A stretch of DNA of 53,851 bases from a bacterium (lineage in GTDB: Bacteria > Patescibacteriota > Minisyncoccia > Phycocordibacterales > Phycocordibacteraceae), in assembly GCA_021802705.1 (NCBI GenBank), contig JAJZRL010000006.1, positions 1 to 53,851 on the forward strand, given 5' to 3'. A program made the translations under genes and the position numbers. The notes under the pieces were generated by a model, which saw only the letters and a program-made list of their open reading frames with translations, was not told the origin of the DNA and did no database searches. Positions 46,001 through 53,851 of this stretch are shown piece after piece. Every line of letters begins with the position of its first letter. The first letter of the stretch is position 1.

Positions 46001-46435
46001 TTACACGCGTCGTGGTTTTGGCGGGCGCGGACCATTGTGCGGAACCGGCGTCACATCCCGTATGGAAGAGATCTGGATGCCCTTGCCTGAAAAAGCGCGC
46101 AGGACCGACTCGCGGCCGGAGCCGACGCCGCAAATGACGACCGATGCCTCTTTGAGGCCGATCATCGTACCCTTCTCTCCGAGGAACTCGCCGACTTTCG
46201 CTGCAGCATACGGCGTCGACTTCCTTGCGCCGGAAAAACCGAGCGAACCGGCAGAGGAACTGACGACGGCATTGCCCTTCTCGTCGGTAAGGACGGCTTT
46301 CGTATTGTTGAATGTCGCTTCAATATGGAGAACGCCCTTTTCAAGATGACGCTTCGTCGCTTTCGACAGCGCGCGCTCTTTGCGTCCTTGGTCAAGGCCT
46401 TTCCCGCTCTTTTTGATGATTCGTTTTTTTCCCAT
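46001..46435 (-). CDS. rpsK: 30S ribosomal protein S11
   Basis: GVLHIEATFNNTKAVLTDEKGNAVVSSSAGSLGFSGARKSTPYAA; VTPVPHNGPRPPKPRRV. Confidence 0.96.
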   Translation of the reverse strand: MGKKRIIKKSGKGLDQGRKERALSKATKRHLEKGVLHIEATFNNTKAVLTDEKGNAVVSSSAGSLGFSGARKSTPYAAAKVGEFLGEKGTMIGLKEASVVICGVGSGRESVLRAFSGKGIQISSIRDVTPVPHNGPRPPKPRRV

Positions 46436-46438
46436 AGA

Positions 46439-46819
46439 TTATGTTTTTTCAAGAGTACGGCGTCCGGATGTCATCGTCTTGCGGACGTTGCCCCGCCGTG
46501 TTCGTGAGTTGGTTTTTGTCCTCTGTCCGCGCACCGGCAATCCTCGCTCGTGCCGGATCCCGCGTGCGGAACGGATATCCTTGAGCCGCTTGATGTCCTG
46601 CCCTATCTCACGGCGCAGCTCTCCTTCTATGACGAATGATTCGGCGAGCGAACGGATCTGCTGTTCTTCTTCGCTCGAAAGCTCGGAACCCTTCCTTGTC
46701 GGCTCGATGCCGGCTTTTTTCAAGATATCCTGTGCGCGCGTCATACCGATGCCGTAGATGAGCGGCAACGCATAAGCGAGCTGTTTATTATCGGGAATGG
46801 TGATACCGGCGATACGCAT
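46439..46819 (-). CDS. rpsM: 30S ribosomal protein S13
   Basis: MRIAGITIPDNKQLAYALPLIYGIGMTRAQDIL; EIGQDIKRLKDIRSARGIRHERGLPVRGQRTKTNSRTRRG. Confidence 0.96.
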   Translation of the reverse strand: MRIAGITIPDNKQLAYALPLIYGIGMTRAQDILKKAGIEPTRKGSELSSEEEQQIRSLAESFVIEGELRREIGQDIKRLKDIRSARGIRHERGLPVRGQRTKTNSRTRRGNVRKTMTSGRRTLEKT

Positions 46820-46843
46820 GGTTTTAAGTGGAAATACGGACAG

Positions 46844-46960
46844 TTATCCCTGTCGTGCCTTTCGGCGAGGATTTTTCTTATTGATACGGTACAGACGACC
46901 GCCTCGGCGAACGAGCTGGTCTCCTGTCTGCTGTTTTCTTATCGATGCACGAACTCTCAT
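46844..46960 (-). CDS. rpmJ: 50S ribosomal protein L36, cysteine-free variant (absent from the supplied ORF track because it is short)
   Basis: Read directly: [38 protein letters not shown]; located between infA and rpsM. Confidence 0.88.
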   Translation of the reverse strand: MRVRASIRKQQTGDQLVRRGGRLYRINKKNPRRKARQG

Positions 46961-46984
46961 CGTAATTGTTTATGTGTGATCACG

Positions 46985-47263
46985 TTATGTTAATCGCCGC
47001 ACGATGCGCGCGCGGCCCCCGTAGGGATCGAGCACCATATCTACCTGATCTCCGACAAGGACACGTATGCGATGGAGACGCATCTTGCCCGCGAGATAAG
47101 CGAGTACGAGTTCGCCTTCTTCTCCCTTCTTCGCATCGCTCTTTTCTTCCGATGCGTCGGCAGGAAGACTTGCCGGTGCCGACAAACGGACCCGAAAAAG
47201 CGAATTCGGCAAAACCTCCTCGACGGTACCGACCGCCGTTACAGTGTTTTCGCCTTCATTCAT
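46985..47263 (-). CDS. infA: Translation initiation factor IF-1 with internal insertion
   Basis: [16 protein letters not shown]-[[24 protein letters not shown]][39 protein letters not shown]. Confidence 0.9.
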   Translation of the reverse strand: MNEGENTVTAVGTVEEVLPNSLFRVRLSAPASLPADASEEKSDAKKGEEGELVLAYLAGKMRLHRIRVLVGDQVDMVLDPYGGRARIVRRLT

Positions 47264-47302
47264 GCAGATGCCATGGTAGTCTATCAGGTGCGAAAGGAAT
47301 CG

Positions 47303-48547
47303 TCAATGAGGCATGACGACGACCGAGATGGCAGACGGATCTTGCGGGAAACTCTGCCTCCAGAATGGGCGAAGAACGATGATAGCGCGTTTTATTTCAG
47401 GATAATTCGTGAGAGCGACTTCTGCCGCTGAGCGCGTCTTTCCGCTTACCGCCGCCGCTATGCGCGCCGGATCGATGGTGTAGACGAGCGATGCGGTGCC
47501 GCTCAGCGCGAAAGAGAATGAGGATATTTTCTGGTCAATCGAACCGGAGTTCATGGTGAAGCGTAATGCACTCGTGGAAGCGAGCGTCAGCGGCTCCCCC
47601 TGATAATTAAGACCGGATACCGATGTGGCAATCGCTTTGGCGAGATCGGCATTCGGGAAAACGACCGCCGTCACGGTCCCCTCTTCCTGGACGTTTGCCA
47701 TGCCGCTCGTTTGCGAAGGAGCCGGATTGAGGTCCTGGTAGGTCGTCGTCGCCGCACCGGGGAGTAATATATAGCCGGAAGGAACCTGCGTAGCAAGGCT
47801 CGCAGTAAGGTTTGTGGAGAGAGCTGAGATGAGCGCATCACGAGCTTGCGCTTCGGTTGCCGCGTCGACAACCGGAACGTTCCCGGAAGCGCCGCCGGTC
47901 ATAGCTCCGGACGAACGAGCGTAAACCGCATTTTCCTGCGGGGTTCCGGCAAGCCCGGGAACGGTGAAAGAAGTCGGTCCGATATCATAGGAACTTCCTG
48001 CCTGATCGGCATATACGGTTGCCGTCACGGCACCGGGACCCGAAGCCTTCTTTGCCGGAACGGTTATCGGCGCACGGATTCGGAAGATAAGCCCTGATGG
48101 CGTCGCGAATCTGGTATTTGCGATGAGTCTCTGAGGTTTCGCCTGGGTATTGTAGACGACGATAGTCCCGGAAGAGAACGAGTTCACGTCTTTCGTACCG
48201 CTGCTCGTTACGGCCTGCGTCGCTATTTTCTGCGCGGTTATGACTTGGAAAGGGATGCTGGCAGCGGCCGAGGAGTCTTGATTCGCGGTGAATGATCCTT
48301 GGACGGCTACGGAAACGGAGTTTGGCACCACCTCGACCTTAGCGCTCGAAAAATAGAAAAGCACCCCGAAAGAAGCGATGATGACAAGAAGAGCCGTCGC
48401 TATCGTGAGATACGGGAATCGTCCCGGTTTCCCGGGAGCGAGCGACGAACGCGGACGTAACGGTTCCTGTTGGGGTGCGGTTTGCTGCTTTTGCGATTCG
48501 GGTTCTTTCCGGCGTGAAGGAGGGATAATATCGTCAAGCTTATACAT
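47303..48547 (-). CDS. Membrane-anchored protein with baseplate J-like extracytoplasmic region
   Basis: Short Pro/Gln-rich cytoplasmic tail, single TM (YLTIATALLVIIASFGVLFYF), extracytoplasmic Ser/Thr/Ala-rich beta-type sequence (GAVTATVYADQAGSSYDIGPTSFTVPGLAGTPQ). Confidence 0.6.
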   Translation of the reverse strand: MYKLDDIIPPSRRKEPESQKQQTAPQQEPLRPRSSLAPGKPGRFPYLTIATALLVIIASFGVLFYFSSAKVEVVPNSVSVAVQGSFTANQDSSAAASIPFQVITAQKIATQAVTSSGTKDVNSFSSGTIVVYNTQAKPQRLIANTRFATPSGLIFRIRAPITVPAKKASGPGAVTATVYADQAGSSYDIGPTSFTVPGLAGTPQENAVYARSSGAMTGGASGNVPVVDAATEAQARDALISALSTNLTASLATQVPSGYILLPGAATTTYQDLNPAPSQTSGMANVQEEGTVTAVVFPNADLAKAIATSVSGLNYQGEPLTLASTSALRFTMNSGSIDQKISSFSFALSGTASLVYTIDPARIAAAVSGKTRSAAEVALTNYPEIKRAIIVLRPFWRQSFPQDPSAISVVVMPH

Positions 48548-48603
48548 ACGCTAAAGAGTATAACAATGCTAAGGGATAAGGCGAAGTCTGTTGTGCACAC
48601 AAC

Positions 48604-49641
48604 CTACGGAGAGCTCGCCTCATCCTTGTTGAGGGTCTGATGCCAGTAGAGAGTCATGAGAAGGAGCGAAAGGTCCGGAGCTGCCGTCGTCACGTGTCGC
48701 ACCGAATCGGAGAACTGGCTGGTCAGGACAGGGACAACCGCAGGAGGATTGTCGGAGAGCCAGAGCGATCCGAGATTTGCCGAATCAAGCCTTTCCCGCA
48801 GTACCGACGCGTCGGACTCGCGGGACAATAGCAATATCGTCCGGGGCAGGGGGTACTGCTTCGCGATATCAGCGAACTCGTCCTTTACGGCATGAACCCA
48901 TGACTCTTCTTCAGTACCGGCTCCAATCTCCGATACGGCGACAAAGAGTCCTTTGCGTATAAGCACGCTCGAGGTATAGGATTTCGTCGCATCAAGCACG
49001 AGCGCATCGTGTTCGTGCGGAAATCGGGCGCGAAGCACTTGATAGCGTAACGAGTTGCTGGATATGGTGGCGATGCGTCTCGTATGATAGAGCGACCGGA
49101 ATACCGAGGCGATTCCTCGAGCGATCTTTTCTTCGATAAGCGACGTAAGGATGACGATCGTAGCCCTATGGGCCCTTTTCCCGTAGGGATCGGACGTCTC
49201 GTAGCCGTTTAGCATGGTACCGATAATGCTCTCGTCAGTTGCCAGTTTTCCGGCTTCGACGGCGTTTTTCTCGAGAATCTCGGCAACGATATTCCTGTTG
49301 AAGACGAAGGGTTCTTTCTGTTCGAAACGTTCGGTACGGACACGCGTCTCTTGCCATGGCGCGTCGATAGCGACGAATATGTTTTCTATGCTGCCGCTTC
49401 CCGTTACTCGGGCGAGCGCCGGCGCGCCTTCATGGATGAGGATATCGCCCAGAATCTTAAGCGCCCGCAGCATGGCGCGTTCATGAGCTTCGTCTTCGCG
49501 TACCTCGATAGGAACGCGTCGGGTATAGATGAGCGCCGGCTTCTCCCCTTCCTCATACCGCACATAAGCTCCGGCAACCGAGTCGGAAGCGATATCGACG
49601 AGCACGACCGAAGCGGCGTACTTCCTGCGGAAAAGACCCAT
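48604..49641 (-). CDS. Actin-like ATPase-fold hypothetical protein (PilM/FtsA-like)
   Basis: VVLVDIASDSVAGAYVRYE phosphate-1-like start; later ALVLDATKSYTSSVLIRKGLFVAVSEIGAG; adjacent to a bitopic membrane protein. Confidence 0.55.
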   Translation of the reverse strand: MGLFRRKYAASVVLVDIASDSVAGAYVRYEEGEKPALIYTRRVPIEVREDEAHERAMLRALKILGDILIHEGAPALARVTGSGSIENIFVAIDAPWQETRVRTERFEQKEPFVFNRNIVAEILEKNAVEAGKLATDESIIGTMLNGYETSDPYGKRAHRATIVILTSLIEEKIARGIASVFRSLYHTRRIATISSNSLRYQVLRARFPHEHDALVLDATKSYTSSVLIRKGLFVAVSEIGAGTEEESWVHAVKDEFADIAKQYPLPRTILLLSRESDASVLRERLDSANLGSLWLSDNPPAVVPVLTSQFSDSVRHVTTAAPDLSLLLMTLYWHQTLNKDEASSP

Positions 49642-49645
49642 GCCG

Positions 49646-51595
49646 TCATTCTAGCACCGCTTTGATGCGACGGATGCCGGAAGAGGACGCTTCCTCTTTT
49701 TTTATCCTGAAACGTTTCCCGCCTTCGCCGAGCTCTCGCGTATTTGAAACGTGCGGACCCCCGCAGAATTCGATGGAGAATGCCTCGGAGAATCTCGGGT
49801 CATCTTCGGTCGCTCCTTTCGGTCCGACCGAGTACACGCTCACCTGTGCGGGATACGTCGCGCCGAACTCATGTTCAGCGCCGATGCGTTCGGCGTCCTC
49901 TTTTTTCATGAAGACGCGGGTAACCGGCAGCTCTTCGTCTATCGCATCGTTGACGATCTTCTCTGCGGCCTCTTTTTGTTCCGGAGTCATTTTTTCGCCG
50001 TATGAAAAATCGATGCGCAGGCGCTCGCTCGTGATATTGCTACCGCGCTGGTGCACGTCCGGTCCGAGTACTGTCTGAAGCGCTTTCAAGAGAAGATGGT
50101 GCGCGGTGTGGTAGCGGATTGTCTGTTCGGCATGATCGGCAAGCCCGCCTGCGAATTTTTGCGCAGCGCCCGCGCGCGATTTCTCAAGATGAGTGGAGAA
50201 TCGTTCCTTGAAGACAGGAACGAGATCGTCGCTCGTCTTGATGTTTCGCGCGCCGATTTCCACGAGCGTCAACTCAAGAGGAAAACCGTATGTCGTGAAA
50301 AGGAAGAACGCGTCATCTCCCGAAAGGACGCCGGATCGTTCAATGATCCTGTCGAGCTCGCGCAACCCGCTCGCGAGAGTCTTGCGAAACTGTTCTTCTT
50401 CTTTCTGCAGCCCTTCGCGGATAACGTCATGCTGCTCCGAAATGAAAGGATAGTGTTCTGCGTACGAAATACCGAATCCTTTCGCGACATCGGCAAGGAC
50501 GGCATCTTTGATGCCGAGCCGGTCCGCCGCGAGTATCGCGCGCCGGACAAGCCGGCGAAGCACATAGCCCTGCTCCGTATTGCTCGGACGGATACCGCCC
50601 GCGAACATGAATGCCGCTGCGCGGATATGGTCGAGGATGATGCGGTATTCGAATCTCGTCTCGTCGTTCTGGCCGTATTTCCAAAGCGCTCGGCTTTCGA
50701 TCGTCGAGCGGGCGGCATCAAATACGTCGATCAAGAAGATATCGTGATTCCCGCGTGTCGCCGCCGTCAAGCGTTCGAGCCCGCCGCCGAAATCCACGTT
50801 CCTCTTCGGTAACTCCTCGAATGCCCCGTCCGATCTCTTGACGAACTGCATGAAAACCGAATTGCCGACCTCGACAAAGCGGCCGCAATCACAATTCGGG
50901 TGGCACTCTTTCCCGAACTTTTCGTCATGCGGCAATCCGAAATCGTAAAAAACCTCCGAGTCGGGGCCGCCGATTTCTCCCGGCGGCATATTGGACGGAA
51001 CACCCGCGCGGCTCCACCAGTTCTTCTTCGCTCCATAAGAGAAGATGCGGCCGCCTTGCATCCCGGCCTCGCCCCCCTTCTTTTCGGTATCGAGCTCCAC
51101 GAACGCCGCTTCTATCCCCTTCTTGTTGAAAAGGCTCTTCCATATCTCGACGGATTCCGTGTCCGCTTCCATCCCGCTCTCTTTATCGCCGCCGAAAACG
51201 GTCACGTAAAGCCTGTGCGGGTCGAGTCCGAGCCCTTCTTCCGCGTTCGTCAGGTACTCGAAGAGCCACGGAAGTTGTTCCTGCTTGAAGTAATCCCCGA
51301 GCGACCAGTTACCGAGCATTTCGAAAAACGTCGTATGCCGGTTGTCGCCTATCTCTTCTATATCTTCGGCGCGGAAAGACATCTGCGCGTCGACGAGGCG
51401 ATTCCCTTCCGGATGCGGCTGTCCGAGAAGGTACGGCACGAGAGGTTGCATGCCGCTTGAGGTGAAGAGCGTCGACGGGTCGTTTTCAGGCACGATAGGC
51501 GCCGACGGGATTATCGTATGCCCGCGCTTCGCGAAAAAATCAAGATACCGCCTCCGTACCTCGGAAACATCCATAAGATAAGGAAAAGATAGCAT
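49646..51595 (-). CDS. alaS: Alanyl-tRNA synthetase lacking the C-Ala domain
   Basis: VRRRYLDFFAKRGHTIIPSAPIVPENDPSTLFTSSGMQPLVPYLLG; HTAHHLLLKAL; CGGPHVSNTRELGEGGKRFRIKKEEASSSGIRRIKAVLE* end. Alternative start 51574 (MDVSEV). Confidence 0.94.
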   Translation of the reverse strand: MLSFPYLMDVSEVRRRYLDFFAKRGHTIIPSAPIVPENDPSTLFTSSGMQPLVPYLLGQPHPEGNRLVDAQMSFRAEDIEEIGDNRHTTFFEMLGNWSLGDYFKQEQLPWLFEYLTNAEEGLGLDPHRLYVTVFGGDKESGMEADTESVEIWKSLFNKKGIEAAFVELDTEKKGGEAGMQGGRIFSYGAKKNWWSRAGVPSNMPPGEIGGPDSEVFYDFGLPHDEKFGKECHPNCDCGRFVEVGNSVFMQFVKRSDGAFEELPKRNVDFGGGLERLTAATRGNHDIFLIDVFDAARSTIESRALWKYGQNDETRFEYRIILDHIRAAAFMFAGGIRPSNTEQGYVLRRLVRRAILAADRLGIKDAVLADVAKGFGISYAEHYPFISEQHDVIREGLQKEEEQFRKTLASGLRELDRIIERSGVLSGDDAFFLFTTYGFPLELTLVEIGARNIKTSDDLVPVFKERFSTHLEKSRAGAAQKFAGGLADHAEQTIRYHTAHHLLLKALQTVLGPDVHQRGSNITSERLRIDFSYGEKMTPEQKEAAEKIVNDAIDEELPVTRVFMKKEDAERIGAEHEFGATYPAQVSVYSVGPKGATEDDPRFSEAFSIEFCGGPHVSNTRELGEGGKRFRIKKEEASSSGIRRIKAVLE

Positions 51596-51624
51596 GAGAT
51601 AAGAAATTCATATACTATGCGCGT

Positions 51625-53601
51625 ATGAGAAAAAACGGCCAAGGGTTCGACAGGCGCGATATGGACACGAACGTGCGGCCGCAAGACGATTTCTATCATC
51701 ATGTGAATGGCGGATGGTTGAAGAAGAATCCGGTTCCGCCGCACGAATCGCGCTGGGGTTCGTTCCTCATGCTCCGATACGAAACCGAAAAGAAGCTCCA
51801 CGCTATCGTCTCAAGGCTGCAGGACGAGAAGAATCTCAAAGCCGGCAGCGCCGAGAGGATGATCCGTGATTTCTATCGTTCAGGCATGGACACGAAGCGC
51901 CGGAACGCGCTTGGCGCGACTCCCCTTGCGCCCTGGCTTGAGCGTATCGCGAAGATAACCGACGTCCGTTCGCTCGTATCGGTGTTCGCGCATCTCGAGA
52001 CGATCGGCGGCGGCGGCCCGTGGGGAATCGCGGTCGATCAGGACATGAAAGACAGCAGGAAATACGTCGCATACCTGCATCAAAGCGGGCTTGGCATGCC
52101 CGATCGCGATTACTATCTCAAGGATGACCGTGAATCAGTTCGCGTGCGTACCGCATATGTGAAGCACCTCGAAGCGATATTCGCGCTCATGGGAAAGACG
52201 AAAGCCGAGGCGAAGGACGGCGCGAAGACGGTGATGCGTATCGAGACCGCCATCGCGAAGATATCCATGACGAAGGAAGACCTGCGTGATGTCGATAAGA
52301 CATACCATCCGATACGCCGCGCCGCGCTCGCCCGCCTGACGCCCGCGATAGATTGGGATTCTTTTTTCCGGATCGTCGGAGCTCGGGATGTGAACCGAGT
52401 CATTCTCATGCAGCCGGAATTCTTCAAAGCGCTTGATGCGCTTCTCGTGAAAGAGCCTCTTGAGGACTGGAAGACATTCCTGTCCTGGCATCTTGTCGGC
52501 GGTGCTGCAAGCTATCTCACTGCAAGATTCGAAAAGCAAAACTTCGCCTTCTATGGCACGACGCTTTCCGGTGTGACGAAAATGAAGCCGGCGTGGCGGC
52601 GCATCCTTGCCTCGGTGAACGGCAGCCTCGGCGAACCGCTCGGCAGGCTCTACGTGCAGGAGTATTTCAGCCCGGAAGCGAAAAGAAAGGCGGCACGGAT
52701 GGTCGAAGACCTCTTTGAAGCCTACGAAGCGCGCATCAGGAATCTCGACTGGATGAGCGCCGCGACGAAACGGAAAGCGGCGAAAAAGCTGCGTCAGATT
52801 GATCGCAAGCTCGGGTATCCCGATAAATGGAGGAAGTATCGCGGACTCATGATATCCCCTCATGATTATTTCGGTAACGCGGTTCGTACGGCGCGATTCG
52901 AACATGCGCGCATGATGCGCCGTCTCAAGAAGCCGGTGGATCGAAGCGAGTGGTTCATGAACCCGCAGACCGTGAACGCATATTACAGTTTCGGCCTGAA
53001 CGACATCGTCTTCCCTGCCGCGATACTGCAGCCGCCTTTCTTTTCGGTCGATGGCGATGATGCGCTCAACTATGGCGCGATGGGTTCGGTTATCGGCCAC
53101 GAGATCACCCATGGCTTCGACGATCAGGGATCGAAATTCGATGGTACGGGAAACAGGAGAACGTGGTGGACGAAAGAAGACCGGAAACGTTTCGAGAAGA
53201 AAGCAGAGGCGCTCGTCAGGCAGTTTAACGCGTACACCGTCGCGGACGGGCTCGCCGTGAACGGACGACTGACGCTCGGCGAGAATATCGCCGACCTCGG
53301 AGGGGCTTCGATCGCGTATGACGCGTTCCGGCTCCGTCTCGCGAAAACGAAACAGAAAGCAGGCAACGACGCCACCGGACTCACGCCCGAACAACGCTTC
53401 TTCTTCGGTTTTGCCCTCTTTGAACGCGAAAACCGCCGGCCGGAAGCGGAAAAGACCCAAGTCCTCACCGATCCGCACTCGCCCGGTACCTTCCGCATCA
53501 ACGGCCCCGCCTCGAATCTTCAGGAGTTCTATCAAGTCTTCGATGTTCGGAAAGGCGACAAGCTGTACCGAGAGCCGGCGAAGCGAGCGAAGGTTTGGTG
53601 A
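51625..53601 (+). CDS. M13-family metallopeptidase (neprilysin/PepO-like)
   Basis: NVRPQDDFYHHVNGGWLKKNPVPPHESRWGSF; VIGHEITHGFDDQGSKFDGTGNRRTWW; TLGENIADLGGASIAYDAF; FFFGFALFERE. Confidence 0.94.
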   Translation: MRKNGQGFDRRDMDTNVRPQDDFYHHVNGGWLKKNPVPPHESRWGSFLMLRYETEKKLHAIVSRLQDEKNLKAGSAERMIRDFYRSGMDTKRRNALGATPLAPWLERIAKITDVRSLVSVFAHLETIGGGGPWGIAVDQDMKDSRKYVAYLHQSGLGMPDRDYYLKDDRESVRVRTAYVKHLEAIFALMGKTKAEAKDGAKTVMRIETAIAKISMTKEDLRDVDKTYHPIRRAALARLTPAIDWDSFFRIVGARDVNRVILMQPEFFKALDALLVKEPLEDWKTFLSWHLVGGAASYLTARFEKQNFAFYGTTLSGVTKMKPAWRRILASVNGSLGEPLGRLYVQEYFSPEAKRKAARMVEDLFEAYEARIRNLDWMSAATKRKAAKKLRQIDRKLGYPDKWRKYRGLMISPHDYFGNAVRTARFEHARMMRRLKKPVDRSEWFMNPQTVNAYYSFGLNDIVFPAAILQPPFFSVDGDDALNYGAMGSVIGHEITHGFDDQGSKFDGTGNRRTWWTKEDRKRFEKKAEALVRQFNAYTVADGLAVNGRLTLGENIADLGGASIAYDAFRLRLAKTKQKAGNDATGLTPEQRFFFGFALFERENRRPEAEKTQVLTDPHSPGTFRINGPASNLQEFYQVFDVRKGDKLYREPAKRAKVW

Positions 53602-53851
53602 AACCTCTCTCTCGTTCGCCCCTTCTCCTCTCACTCCTAGCCATCCTCATCACCGCAGCCGTCTCCTCCGGAGCGAACGCCCTTGCCACCCAGTCCTTCA
53701 CCGAACCCTCCTCTCCTCCTCCGAACAATAACGCCGACGCTCCGCTTGACGTGAGCTACAACGGCCAGTCTAAAACCGGAGGTCTCGAGCTCAACACCGG
53801 CCTCGCCGCAGTCGGCCTCATCGTCCACGGCAACGTGGGCATCGGCACCCT
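53598..53851 (+). CDS. Second 'GNVGIGT' surface protein, 3'-partial at window edge
   Basis: GTG start overlaps the M13 stop (gtga); MKPLSRSPLLLSLLAILITAAVSSGANALATQSFTEPSSPPPNNNADAPLDVSYNGQSKTGGLELNTGLAAVGLIVHGNVGIGT. Confidence 0.75.
   Translation, partial: MKPLSRSPLLLSLLAILITAAVSSGANALATQSFTEPSSPPPNNNADAPLDVSYNGQSKTGGLELNTGLAAVGLIVHGNVGIGT
53630..53756 (+). repeat. 127-bp direct repeat, copy 2 (identical to 1..127)
   Basis: Exact identity to window start, same orientation; a further 25-bp identity (acggcaacgtgggcatcggcaccct) at 201..225 and 53827..53851. Confidence 0.97.

Noticed and set aside
47303-48547. Baseplate J-like annotation as evidence for a contractile injection system
   Set aside because: No sheath, tube, spike or other baseplate genes nearby; the protein is a single-TM anchored protein, so a phage-tail-like machine is not supported here.
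52135-53634. 499-aa minus-strand ORF antisense to the M13 peptidase
   Set aside because: Shadow ORF; the sense strand is an unambiguous M13 metallopeptidase.
1-53851. Window as a circular plasmid or phage, based on terminal repeats
   Set aside because: The repeat is not at the extreme 3' end (95 bp of different sequence follow), and the content is core chromosomal (ribosomal proteins, rpoA, dnaK, several tRNA synthetases).
1-53851. CRISPR array, rRNA operon, intact transposase or prophage
   Set aside because: No regularly spaced short repeats, no 16S/23S/5S-like sequence and no transposase, terminase or capsid-like ORF recognised on either strand.

Overview
The window looks like chromosomal DNA from a Candidate Phyla Radiation / Parcubacteria-like bacterium. 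The basis is gene content and protein style; there is no 16S here to confirm it. It is densely packed with housekeeping genes: greA-lysS; a partial dcw cluster (mraZ-rsmH-ftsL-like-ftsI-murF) with a second part elsewhere (dacA-like-mraY-ftsW-murG); eno with a coupled glycerate 2-kinase and a D-2-hydroxyacid dehydrogenase; recR-dnaB-cysS-corA; rplU, rplI and rpmA; scpA/scpB; seven aminoacyl-tRNA synthetases besides lysS (cysS, gltX, aspS, trpS, tyrS, alaS, plus class II lysS itself listed above); dnaK/dnaJ/grpE; and an infA-rpmJ-rpsM-rpsK-rpsD-rpoA-rplQ-rplM-rpsI cluster. Two tRNAs are present, tRNA-Glu(CTC) and tRNA-Tyr(GTA). The most interesting signals are: (1) many genes have a TANNNT box ending only 6-9 nt upstream of the start codon, including a perfectly symmetric divergent case at yqeY/rmuC, which suggests widespread leaderless transcription; (2) an exact 127-bp direct repeat near both window ends encodes the same secretion/anchor module of a 'VGIGT' surface protein joined to different downstream sequence; (3) a serine-recombinase C-terminal remnant sits between tRNA-Glu and eno; (4) a small accessory island lies at the 3' end of tRNA-Tyr; (5) several core translation proteins are divergent (L36 without cysteines, IF-1 with an insertion, AlaRS without C-Ala, archaeal-type AspRS), and CorA has GMH in place of GMN; (6) an actin-like (PilM/FtsA-like) gene is paired with a membrane-anchored baseplate-J-like protein.
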